Positions 53,195 to 64,000 of a stretch of DNA of 64,000 bases are shown here, in pieces. Under the pieces are notes generated by a model. It saw only the letters and a list, made by a program, of their open reading frames with translations. It was not told where the DNA came from and searched no databases. A program made the position numbers and the translations under genes. The stretch is taken from assembly GCA_954871525.1 (NCBI GenBank), contig OX940860.1, positions 22,476,001-22,540,000 on the forward strand, read 5' to 3'. Position 1 is the stretch's first letter, and every line of letters begins with the position of its first letter. The DNA comes from Parietaria judaica. Lineage: Eukaryota; Streptophyta; Magnoliopsida; Rosales; Urticaceae.

Positions 53195-56100
53195 TCATAA
53201 ATGACTATTTTGCATGGAGAACATGATCCACTAAGCATGCGAGGACCCACTCACGAAAGCAAGGTGTTTATGACTTAGGGTTCAAGTGAACACATATTAA
53301 TTATGAAAATATTATAGTTCTAATTTTGTTTAACCTCTATGTATAAAGGTTATACGCAAACAAATGACTAGCTAACTTATTCAGCTGAAAATGATAAGTT
53401 AATCTATTATAAGTGTACTTCGTTCTTAAGCGTGTAATAACAAGTCTCTACAAGAATAAGAAAACAAAAGGCCTTTACTTATGAATGAATAGGTTCAGAA
53501 AGAAGGGCAATTAATGTAATGTGAGGATTTTAGCTAATCCTAATATCTGGTTCTGTTATTATTATTTTTTTAAACAAAATAAATATTTTGGAATCAGATC
53601 TAAAAATCCGATTCTTGATTTCTGGACTTTTGAATTTACAGCATCAATTTTAACTAGCCTTTTATTGTCTTTTTTTATTTTATGTGTTTATTTTATATAT
53701 GAGCATTCAAGTAATGTATTAATTGGGCGACTAGGCTGATATATGTGCCTATTCGTCATTAGAGTTTAGTTATATTTTGTGAAACTTTTGTACTCAAAGA
53801 GTCGTCGGCACTAGCGAATTTTCCGTAGTGTGTTAGGGACGCGTTGTAGATGTAAATGAGCGAGTACAAGATTCCATTCGTGAATATGCCCTTTCTCGAG
53901 CAACATGACACACCCTTGTTATGTGATGCAATGTTGTATTTTTTATGTTCTTGTTGCGTGTTTCGACGAGAAATTCTTCCATTCTTCAATTATATTTTCA
54001 TCGAATCTTACATAAAATGGATTCAAGCGCAGTAAATGAAATTTGAGTGCATGCACGATGCAGTAAAGTAAAACTCATATACATTCGTTGTAAAAAAAAA
54101 AAAAAAAAAACTTAGATCTATGCCGCCTCATTTAAATACAATTCAAAAACATTTTTCACTATAAACTATACTGTAATTCCCAATTGCTAATTCAATTATT
54201 ATAGTTAAAGGAGTAGTTAGAATCAAGATCCATTATCATTTACTAGCACGTTTAATTATCTTTCATGTATTATCCACCAAATATCTTATCATGTTCTCTC
54301 TCTCTTTATTAATATAATTTATTTAATACTCTCTTCTCATCATCAATTGAATTATGAATGAAAACCAGCATAAAATGCATGTGTGTGATCTTACAACCTC
54401 CAACAAAGAGGGACCCATCCATGGGCAGTGGCCATGTAGTGCCTCTCATGACATATTGCCCCTTTAAATGTGGATTTATTAGTACTTTACCTTTTTGTTA
54501 TTTTTATCAAATTAATATAATATATAGTTTGATTTTTATTTTATTATTATATCAAATTATCAATTGTCACCGACGCTTCAACCAATCACAGTCAACTCTA
54601 TTCTAAATCTAATATATTGTTCCCCTAACGAAATGTTCGACAATTAAGGATTTTTCTTAAATAAATTGATGCCTAGTTGCACACATACTTAGTAGACCAA
54701 TAAATGGTTTTTTTTTTATTTGTTTATTTTACTTGACTATAGACTTGTCTTATCAGATTTTAAATAAGGAACTTAATTAAATAAGTATAAGTCGATATTT
54801 AGTATTTACTATTACGCATTATGATGTGGTACTTATGTGTAATTTTTTGGATAAAATGCCGAGTTAATTTTTAATGAATGATGAGTTGCGTATATTTTAC
54901 ATCATTAATTTGAATATATTTGTAAATTTTAGTATGCATATTTATAAGTTTTTTTTTTTAATATGGTTTTCTGCATTTTCGCAATTCAAATGAGAAAAAT
55001 ACAACTCTCATTCAAATTCAAATTCAAATCGATAACACATAACAATGTTTCTTAATAAAATTAATTAGAGTAGATATTTACCTAAACCAAAAAAAGTCCC
55101 TCAAAGACAATATTGTAACGTAGGGGCAAAAAGGGATAAATATGTGTAAGTGTGAAAGTGAGGTTATATATAATAGCTTTGAATAGTGGTTGAAAAGGAT
55201 TAGAAGCTTTTGAGAGAAAACTATGTTGTCTAAGTTGCACTAAATTTAAGGGGACAAATCTAAGCATTATATATTATATGGTAATAATAAGAAAAAGTTA
55301 AATTGAGTACTAATTATGACAAAAGAAACTTTTTGTTATAATATGCTAATAATTCATGATAACAAACTCGATAAGATCATCACTTTGGGAATGCAAGGAA
55401 ATTGACCATTATGTTCTTAATTAACTTTTACACAACTCACATCATGCTTAAGATTCCAAATTTATTAATAGATTTTCTTAAATATATATTTGGAGGACTT
55501 AATTTCCGAACGGGTCCTACCATTTTTGGCCATAAAATATTAAGTACTGAAATTTTATAGCTCAACTAACTTCCTGAATCTACACAATTGGATCGTAAGC
55601 GAAATGTTAATTTTGTCATTAATCTATACCCCATTTAATAAGTTCCATTAATAACCTGCTTGCAGTGCACTAATTACAAATAAAATCCATTAATTACTAG
55701 TAGTTTTACTTTTAAGTCAACTTAGCTATCGGGTCATAATTATATATATCTCATAAATTCATCACAAATTTTAAATATTTACGATAAAAATATTATTTTA
55801 ATATTATTAATAGTAAAATAATGTCACGTCTTTCACTTTTTATTTTTTTTATGTTCTACCGCAATATTTTCTTGAAATTTTGACTGTGATAACGATTTTT
55901 CGTATGACGTAATGTGAAATATTTCTTTTTTATATATAAAAATAACTAGGATAAAATAAATCAAACTTGGAATAGTTTTATCCCGTTAAAATATAAATTG
56001 ATATTAGACCAAGAAAATATCCTTATGTGTTGGTTATCATCTGAAAATATATCAATAACTTTTTTATTGTGAAAACTTTAGTCTAATCTAAAGATCAAGA

Positions 56101-57262
56101 AATCCGTTATTATTATTGATAAAAGAAAGGGTCCAGGGAAATGAAAATCCTAATATAATTTTCAATTATTCAATAAAGTAGCGATGTGAGTATATATGTT
56201 GATTTTATTTTGGCTTAAAAGACAAGTTAACCATTTAATTTTTTGGCAATATTTATAAGTTAGCTTGTTATATATCCCTTAACTAATAGCGACTTCACAA
56301 CTTATTTTCCACTGCATAATTAATATATATAACCTTAATACATAAAACTCATTAATCGTGCTTTACAGTTTCTTTACCAAAAAAGTCATAATGTTAAAGA
56401 TTAGCAATACAATTAAAATTTTAAAAAACCATTTACTTTATATACTATATTAATCAACTGGTGAGTTTGATTTCAATTAATAGTACAACTTATACTTTTT
56501 TAATTATTTTGACGTTCATGCCTATTTTGCAGGACGATTGTAAAAATCTAACATACAGTCTCACACGACGGTAGATTGGATGACTAAAAAAACCATCGTA
56601 CAAAATTTGTATGTTTGGAAAAAACCGTCGTGCAAACATTGCCCGGCAATTATTAAGCTTTACCCGATCGATATTTGTATTCGTAAATTTCATTTTCAAC
56701 GAAAACATTCTTTCATTGTTGCAGGCAAGATTAAAGCTTGTTATAGTGAGCGTAACAACTCATAAATTACTAATTCCAGTTTGTCGCGGCAAGTGTTACA
56801 TTCGCTAACAACGAATTATTATTTTTTTCTTTCCAAAAAATTATTTTTAACAAATCGTTGTGCAAACCTTTTATTTTATAGCCACACAGACTATATATAA
56901 ATATATTTTTTTTTACCTTCCACAATATATTTTGGTTAAGGGTTGTGCAAGCTTCCAGGTTTTCAATTGTCACGTTTGATCTTGAGTGAAAATTTTGTAT
57001 TAATTCTCGCAGTGAAGATAAAAAATATGAATAAAAAGTAATTTAGAGTTTTCGAGAATTATAGTGAAACTATAAAAATAATGATATATTTAATTAATTT
57101 TTTTTATTTTATAAAACAATAAAAGATAGTGAGTATTTGAAAAATAATAATTAATTAATTATTAGAGTTGAATCTTTATTTTACTCGGATAGTATAGTTG
57201 AACCTTAAAATGGAACTAAAGAAAAGCAGAAAAGAGTCGAGCACGAGCACTAGCTCCCAAAT
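53195..57262. other. 4 kb AT-rich spacer
   Basis: No supported gene. A region at about 53780-53990 has higher complexity and may be retroelement debris. At about 56540-56880 there are motifs such as CACGACGGTAGATTGG, AAACCGTCGTGCAAAC and AAATCGTTGTGCAAACC that recall ends or internal repeats of CACTA-type elements, but I found no clear boundaries. The rest is low-complexity AT-rich DNA. Confidence 0.4.
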
Positions 57263-57263
57263 C

Positions 57264-57404
57264 AAAACGGCGCCGCGCCGGAAGAGGGAGAGGCAAAACG
57301 GCGCCGTTTGGCTGTTTAAGCTTGTCCTCCACGTGCCGTTTCACCTACAACTTTGGTAGCTTCCGTAATTCGCCAAGGAGAAAGTAACATCCGCGCCACG
57401 TGGC
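57264..57404. promoter_or_regulatory. Promoter motifs of the RING gene: CGGCGCCG palindromes and G-boxes
   Basis: AAAACGGCGCCG at 57264-57275 and the perfect 14-bp palindrome AAACGGCGCCGTTT at 57296-57309 sit in a GC-rich island. CCACGTGCC at about 57331 and the palindrome GCCACGTGGC at 57395-57404 are G-box-type sites. The cluster lies just upstream of the CT-rich leader at 57554-57608 and so probably marks the proximal promoter of the RING gene. Confidence 0.55.
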
Positions 57405-57553
57405 AACTCCTCGGGGCCTCCTTCAGACGTTAGTGTCACGGCAATCTATATATATAAAAATTAATTATTTATTAATTAAATTAATTATAGCGCGACGAGT
57501 AAACGGTGACGTATCATCTCATTTGCCATTCGTAAATCAATTCCCCTCGCTTC

Positions 57554-57608
57554 CCTCTCTCTCTCTCTCTCTTCTGGAACAGCTCTTCCTTTCTCTCTCT
57601 CTCTCTCT
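57554..57608 (+). repeat. CT microsatellite in the RING gene leader
   Basis: Two CT-dinucleotide runs (57554-57572 and 57591-57608). Plant 5' leaders often carry CT repeats (Y patches). A short open frame, MASFPLLQDLW, follows at 57628 and ends by 57663. It may be an upstream ORF, since a GT donor directly follows GATCTCTG at 57659. Confidence 0.7.
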
Positions 57609-57682
57609 GTTACTTTTCCACACAGCTATGGCTTCTTTCCCATTGCTTCAAGATCTCTGGTAATTCACTCTCAACAGCTTGC

Positions 57683-57718
<36 letters not shown>

Positions 57719-58408
57719 TGTCGGTGTTTTCTGCTGAGATTTTGTTTTTCTTTCTTCCATTTTCGTTTCCTTGTTTCATCGACTGGTCTCGCAATGCGGA
57801 CTATCGGGGATTGATTTCTCGTTTCCTCGATTGGTGTTTTGTTTTCTCCAAGTGATTAAGAGAATGGCGATAAACGATTGTGTGAATGCGAGCTTCCTGG
57901 TTACGATGTTAGATGTGGAAGACTTCGCGTTGATCGTTTCAATTTCTGTGGAGTTTTTCGTGTTTGAGATTCCATTTGACAGACAATCCAATTCCGTTGC
58001 GTGATTTGTCTCGTCTCTGGAAATTGAGGAATTTAAGGATTTGTTCTTGTGTTATTAATTCATTTAGGGAATTTTAATTCGCTTAGGTAATGAAAATGTT
58101 TTTTATGTCAATTTGGATTAGATTTTATATGTTGAAAATTGCTAGAAATGATAATTCTGTTTTGCACTTTTTTTTTATGCAGAAGGTTGCTAATTGGTCG
58201 ATGATATAAAGCTGGTTACAATTACTGGTTTCATCTCTTTCCAGATTCTGTTTGGCTGATTTTGACACTGATTTTGGCGAGCAGGATTGCGACTGTGAAC
58301 TAAAGTATTTTTGCGGTGATTTGATTTTTAAGGAATCATCTCTGAATCTGTTTATCCCTGTATGTGAATGCGCCTTTTTATGCGTTCGATACTTTGGTGC
58401 TAAACGCG

Positions 58409-61400
58409 ATGGCTATTGCTGGTATACAAAGTGTTTCCGTGCTTGATTCTTCTTTCCCTAGGGAATCGCAGAGTCAGACACCGAGGCAAATGCGGGAGGA
58501 AGGGACTTCATGCACCCGGGCTTCTCCACTTTTTAGAATGTGGAGGGAGCTTGAGGATGAGCATGTGGTGAGTCGTGCCCGGGAAAGGGTCAGGGAAGTG
58601 CAGTTCCAACAGAGGACTGACGGCTTTGGTGTGGATAGCGTTGAAAGCGAACACAGTGGTGAGTCGGAGGATGCAAGTGCGGGTGAGAACGAGTGTAGCA
58701 TTTGGTCCGAAGGTCGGATTGGATCTCACAATGATCACGAGGTTTCCAGCAGTAATAACAGTGAGCATTCTTCGGAATTTGGTGAAGTTGAGCGTGGCAG
58801 GGTGAGACAAGTTTTCCAGGACTGGATGAACAGCGGTGCAACTGAATGTGCTTCTGGTGTTTCTCATATAAATGGCAGATCCAGAGCAGAATGGCTTGGC
58901 GAGACTGAGCAGGAGAGGGTGAGAGCTTTAAGGGAGTGGGTGCAAATGAAGGGTACTAGTGGTAGCAGCAGAGGAAATCGTGCTGTTGAACTCGTTAGTC
59001 AGACTGAACAAGTTCGGAATGGTTCAGTTGTTAATCAGTTTGAAGGACGGAATCAACATGTTCGTAAGGGAATTCGGAAATTATGTGGTCGGCAGGCTCT
59101 ACTTGATATGGTGAAGAAGGCTGAGAGGGAAAGGAAAATCGAACTTGAAAGTTTGATCGAGCACAGAGCTGTAACAAATTTTCCTCATCGCAACCGGATT
59201 CAGGTCCTTGCTTGACTTAATTAAATAAGCGAGCAAATAATTATATATGCAATCTTCAAGTTATTGTAATTGATTGCATAAAATTAGATTCGAAGAGTTA
59301 TTATTGGATCTTTGGCTAAAAATAATATTTCCAAACTAAGTACTAACAAGAATTGTGTTGTTTTTATTTCCGAAACATTATAATTCGTCTTTGTAATTAC
59401 TGTGATTCTTAAGTGTTCAGTTTTTGGAAAATAAATGATATTTCTATTGAAGTGAGGTCTAAGCTACTTTTTTTATTCCTTCAGTCTTTGCTTAGAGGTT
59501 GGTTCTTGCGAAACGGAAGAGTGACTGCGAGTGAGCGACCTTCTTCTGTTGCTGAGCAGGAATTAGGCATCTTGAGACAAAAGCAATCAGTCTCCGGCCT
59601 AAGGTAATACTTCTTCTAATTCCAGCAGGGAGGGGCTTTATCTTACTATTTTTCTCATTACCTTTTATTGACCGTGATGTGCACTTTTCCCCAAACAGAT
59701 TATGTTTCATCTGTGTTACTTTTATTTACCGATGAGAGTTTTCTCTAGTTTGGTGTAAGTTTCACATAAGTTTTCTGATGAATTGCGTGCTGTTTGGTGG
59801 TATTGTCTGCAAAATTATCATTTAGCCTCTTCAAATCTTTCGGTTTTTATATGTGGACTTTCTTTTGCTTATGAAGCTGTTCCTAAGATAAGTTTATCCC
59901 CAGAGGGGTTTTCCGTGTGTAGAATGACAGTGAAAAAAAGTCATTATTCCATAATAATTCCAATCTTTTGAAATCAAAATTATGCAATGTCGGGAAGCTT
60001 GCCTTTGGTTGTATGTTTTGATCAGATTTAAAAGTTATGGGTAGAATCGGATGTTGTTGAATTTATCAACTAGTGCTTTATTCGATGGTTTATTGAGATA
60101 TATGGCCCATGGAGTATCGCAGATGTTTTTTTACTTACACACCTTTCTTTGATACAGGGAAGGATTCTGTACCAGACAGGACAGTTCTGTCACTGCCCAA
60201 GAAAGCAGCAGCTTTTCCTGTACACCCAATGACGATTCTAATTTGAATAGACAAGAGCAAAGTCTAGAAAACAACTCGTACGAGGTCGTAAATGATTTAT
60301 CTGAACAATCAGAATATCATTATGAAGGAAGTGACGAGCAAGAACACGAAAGCCGTGGGACATCTGATGATAGTAACGATACGGGTGGCAATAGTGATGA
60401 ACTTGTCAATATGCAACAACCAATTGCTCACATGGTTCCTGATAATTCTCGTGTAAGGGAGTGGCAGTGGTCAGCCAGTCCTGAAAGAATTGAAAGGCGA
60501 GGGAGCACCGAGCAAAACACGGGCAGTGACACGCCGGAAAATTCTTATATTGGGCATAGAATGATGGAAGAATCTGGTTATGCGACCAATGACCAATCCG
60601 AGCCTAGTAGAGAGGCAGGTGACTTTCCCAGTGTATCTGATTATGCAGAAATTCCAGAAGGCAGTACAACCCACAATGCAAGCAGGCTAGAATCTGCTAC
60701 ATCAGAGCTACAACAATGGCCGGACAGATCTTCAGATACTGAGGAAAGAGACTGGGAGCAAGATGATGGTGAATACACTGAATGGAGAGAAGGCATTGGC
60801 GAAGATGCTGACGAGGAGAGAGAAAATAGCCAGTTGGAAGAACCTTCTGAAGAGTGGCACGAGGAAGGTGGTTTCCAAGAGGCAGTTCAGAGCTGGCTCG
60901 AAGTGCCTTCTGACCGTGAAGCCGTTCCCGCAATCCAGGAAGATACTTACTTTTTCGCTGACAACGATAGCATTTACAGCACGGAGCTCCGGGAACTGCT
61001 AAGCAGGTCTGAAACTGTAGTTTTGGAGAATAAAATGCTCTGATTTTTTGTTTTCCACTATAGGGTGAAATATATATACAAACCAAATATCTAGATTATC
61101 TAAGATAGAGTAATTGGAAGGTACTGCCCCCATGATCTTTTTGATAGAGGGAATAGTTTGCTTGCGAACTTTAGTATGTGTTTTTCTATTTTTATTTACG
61201 GAAAAAGAAAAATACACTAGATCATAAATTGTGGAACTATTGTAAAGCCCTCAAAGAGATCAATTGTGAAGCAAGTGTAAGATGAAAACTCACAAAATCG
61301 GATAAAAATAAAAATGGCATAAATACCCTGAGTAAGTCATGTGCTTATCACAACTTAAAATTTTATGAGGTGTTGTTGCCGCCATTCAAGGGGCCGTTAC

Positions 61401-62928
61401 TGTTAGAGTACTCGAGATATATACCTAAAGAACTAATTTATGTATAACTTCACTCTATACTGCTTTTGTCAGTGTTCAAATCCTCGTGGATGATATTTTT
61501 ACCTGAATGTTCTTTTTTCGCTCTCGCAGGAGAAGAGTCTCCAACATTCAAAGCGGGTTTCGCGATAGTCTGAATCAGTTGATTCAATCGTATGTGGAAA
61601 GGCAGGGTAATGGTTCACCACCTTCTGAATCTGCTGACCAAGATTTGGAGCAGCCAAGTGCAGATCACGACGAAGCTCCAGGGGACTCTGTTCCCAACCA
61701 ATCTGTTTCCCTACCATTGCAGCCAATATTACCGTCTCCGTCAACGTGGGACCAGGATTCGCAGAGTGATCATTGGCCGCAACATGAAATGCATCAGCCG
61801 CTGGGAATCGTACGTGCATTCCTTCTCTCTTTTTTTTTTTTTTTCTTTTCTTTTCTTTTAATAGGTCACACTGCTTTTTCAAACTTTTAACGTCAAGAGC
61901 TTAACTTACACCTAAGATACAAATAGGACCTTATACCTTGATACAAGTGATAATATTCTATCACCTTAATCTTGTTGATCTTTTTTTTTTTAAGAAACAA
62001 AGATTTTATTGATGAAAGAAAGTAGATTACAATGCATGGACAAATAGTGGTTTAAGATCAGCCGGCCCACAAACCGGCCCGAGCATCTAAACCAAAACTC
62101 AACCTGAAAAAACAAGAAGAAAACTGCTCCTAAAAGAGAACTAGTCCAACCTCTCGAAATATTCGCAAGGGAATACACCGGAAACTCATTGCACGACTAC
62201 CGTGATTTATAGTCTATCAATCTTTTCAAATTTCATGTTGAATCATGTAGGCGTTTTCATCGTTAGCCTTATTGCAAGATTCCTTATTCAATTTTTTTTT
62301 CTTCATGTATGATTGTAATTATAACCTTCAAACAGATTCTTTATTTATTATTTTTTTTTTCTTCGTGTTTTGTGTTACAGGAGTGGGATGTGATAAACGA
62401 CATGAGGGTCGACATGGCTCGGCTCCAGCACAGAATGAACAACCTACAGAGAATGCTCGAAACATGCATGGACATGCAACTCGAGTTGCAGCGTTCGATC
62501 CGACAAGAAGTCTCCGCCGCCTTGAATCGATCTGGCGCTTCCCAAGGTATTGTGCTCGTTGTTTGCTTTGCTCGCACTCCTTATTCATTTTCATTCGCTT
62601 GAATTGAAACACTGGACTGAGCAGGGTCGTTCGAGGCCGGCTCGGCATGCGACGACTCGAAGTGGGACCATGTGAGAAAAGGGATTTGCTGTGTGTGCTG
62701 TGAGAGCAACATTGATTCTTTGCTATACAGGTAGGCAGTCTTCAAATCAAATAAACAATTTCACATTAAAATTTAGATGCATGATTGAGCTTGGTTGCTT
62801 GTTGTTGCAGATGTGGGCACATGTGCACATGCGCCAAATGCGCGGATGAGTTGGTTTCGAGCAGAGACAAGTGCCCAATGTGCCGAGCACCGGTACTCGA
62901 GGTCATTCGCGCTTATTCTATACTCTGA
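58409..62928 (+). CDS. C3HC4 RING-finger protein (putative E3 ubiquitin ligase), 810 aa, 7 coding exons
   Basis: Coding exons 58409-59203, 59485-59603, 60158-61006, 61530-61809, 62381-62546, 62625-62730 and 62811-62928 join in frame. The start [20 protein letters not shown] is the first in-frame ATG and matches the usual start of this plant family. The N-terminal part is polar with conserved helices ([31 protein letters not shown] [20 protein letters not shown]). The middle exon is strongly acidic and Ser/Glu-rich, probably disordered. A coiled coil ([20 protein letters not shown]) precedes the C-terminal RING (about residues 760-806): [37 protein letters not shown], with Cys and His spacing of the C3HC4 type. 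Likely a cytosolic or nuclear ubiquitin ligase; partners are unknown. A 5' non-coding exon and intron (about 57540-58250) are likely. Confidence 0.9.
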
Positions 62929-63522
62929 GCAAATCAAAAGCGTCATTAACAAACAACATTAGCCTTCACTTCACTTTCACTTCACATAGGGTTGCTATTT
63001 TTGTGGTCTTCTATATTATATATGATGATATATTATATGGTGTATAATTGAGTGTAAATGTTATAAACGATAATTGGTCTTTTTGAGGGAATAAATGCAT
63101 CGAGTGGTGGTGACCAAGCCCCTGATTTGTTGCAAATGATTTGGCGAGAGAAGATTCTAAGATGTACCTCAACTTTGTTACTTTAAAGCAAAATACTTTA
63201 TGGTATGCTAATATCATTGATATGCTTAATTAAAGCGTTTACTTATTTTACAATATTTTATTTAAGTTTGAATATTGTATATTTCATTGTTTTGTGTTTA
63301 CATCTCCACTCAATTCATTTTAATTATACGTTCGAACTGGAAATGCGAGGACAAGCTTGTAATATCATGGGTGTAACAGCATTATATAAACAGGACATGA
63401 AGAAACACACATTTTCAAGTGTCAACTATAAGAAAAATTAAAAAAAATACGTATGCACAAGAAACTAGCTACTCTAAAACAAGAGACGAAACTATACAAG
63501 CACAAACTAGAGGAGACTCTAA
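62929..63522. other. Convergent 3' spacer between RING and H2B genes
   Basis: AT-rich DNA holding both 3' ends. No open frame of interest. I did not find a distinct terminator or repeat. Confidence 0.4.
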
Positions 63523-64000
63523 CTAGGCGGCCTTGGCCGCGTAGTTGGCGACGGCCTTGGCCCCCTCGGCCACGGCGTGCTTCCCGAGATCGCCAGGCAA
63601 GACGAGCCGGACGGCGCCCTGAATCTCCCTCGCCGACAACGTGGCCCGCCTCGTGTAGTCAGAGAGGCGCGCGGCCTCTCCGGCGAGGCGCTCGAACATG
63701 TCGTTCATCATGCTGTTCAGAATCGTCATGGCTCTCGCCGATATCGCCATCCCCGGATGCACCTCCTTCAGCACCCTCAGCAAGTACCGCCGGTACTCCT
63801 CCTTCCCCGTGCCGCCCTGCACCTGATCCACGCTCCTCCTCTTCCCCGCCTTCCTCCGCGGCCGCTTCACGTCTGCGGTTCCCGCTTCCTTCACCTTCGA
63901 TTTCCCGTTCTTGGCCGGTTCTCCGACGGGGACGGTCGTTTTCACGTTCTTGGCCGGTTCTTCGACCGGGACGGTCATCTTCACGACACGGTCTTCTTCT
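63523..64000 (-). CDS. Divergent histone H2B, H2B.8 (H2B.S)-like, 5' end beyond window
   Basis: Intronless histone-fold protein. The core is recognisably H2[81 protein letters not shown]. It differs at many sites from canonical plant H2B (for example [12 protein letters not shown] for VLKQVHPDIGIS). The C-terminus ends NYAAKAA instead of the usual TKFTSS. The N-tail has two TVPVxEPAKN repeats, recalling the TVPVGEN repeats of Arabidopsis HTB8, a sperm/seed-expressed variant linked with chromatin compaction. The frame stays open to the window edge (EEDRVVK before Met at 63978), so the true start may lie further upstream. I rate the H2B call as sure and the H2B.8 assignment as likely. Confidence 0.88.
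   Translation of the reverse strand, partial: EEDRVVKMTVPVEEPAKNVKTTVPVGEPAKNGKSKVKEAGTADVKRPRRKAGKRRSVDQVQGGTGKEEYRRYLLRVLKEVHPGMAISARAMTILNSMMNDMFERLAGEAARLSDYTRRATLSAREIQGAVRLVLPGDLGKHAVAEGAKAVANYAAKAA

Noticed and set aside
53759..53989. Open minus-strand frame with Cys and Arg codons
   Set aside because: No family recognised and no gene structure around it; may be retroelement debris.
56500..56980. Possible CACTA-type element (ACGACGG and CGTCGTGCAAAC motifs)
   Set aside because: No CACTA terminus or 3-bp duplication could be located; left as repeat-like sequence only.

Overview
This window is nuclear DNA of a flowering plant, almost certainly a eudicot. The genes are split by many short GT-AG introns, the spacers are AT-rich, the families are plant-typical (PPR, CYP71-type P450, GeBP, NHL, cytokinin-type HPt, an H2B.8-like histone), and the spacers hold small DNA transposons and Ty1/copia debris. 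The species cannot be named from sequence alone. All gene models below were built by eye from reading frames, splice sites and family knowledge. For most multi-exon genes the exon lengths add up to a continuous frame, which supports the models.

Layout. 1-1.8 kb: three tandem copies of a ~0.6 kb AT-rich unit. 1.9-5.1 kb (minus): an aldo/keto reductase gene with a second, phase-compatible copy of its first exon upstream. 6.0-8.2 kb (plus): a Maf-family nucleotide pyrophosphatase. 8.7-13.75 kb: a 5 kb MULE-like transposon with long terminal inverted repeats, an internal palindromic repeat array and a captured Rab GTPase fragment. 14.4-16.1 kb (minus): a histidine-phosphotransfer-type protein without the phospho-accepting histidine. 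16.5-18.4 kb: a hAT MITE, a copia 3' end, an RNase H remnant and a stray copy of one HPt exon. 18.75-20.4 kb (minus): a disrupted CYP71-type P450. 22-27 kb (minus): cytosolic-type lysyl-tRNA synthetase, 16 exons. 28.7-29.1 kb (plus): a small membrane protein. 30.4-32.1 kb (minus): a frameshifted PPR gene, head-to-head with a GeBP-type regulator (32.2-32.8 kb, plus). 33.6-34.2 kb (minus): CKS1. 35.1-41.4 kb (minus): a 19-exon TDBD-PHD-GNAT chromatin protein. 41.6-45.6 kb: transposons, three with clear target-site duplications. 46.4-47.5 kb (plus): an NHL/LEA-2 protein. 47.5-57.2 kb: gene-poor, with two fold-back elements. 58.4-62.9 kb (plus): an 810-residue RING protein. 63.5-64 kb (minus): an H2B.8-like histone, cut by the window edge.

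The genes do not form a pathway; this is an ordinary euchromatic gene string. The most notable points are the duplicated AKR first exon, the HPt homologue with Arg in place of His, the MULE-like element carrying a Rab fragment, a fold-back family with perfect 9-bp target duplications and built-in G-box motifs, two genes broken by short local duplications or indels, and the divergent H2B. I found no CRISPR array, no tRNA or rRNA gene, and nothing that looks like a wholly new multi-gene system.
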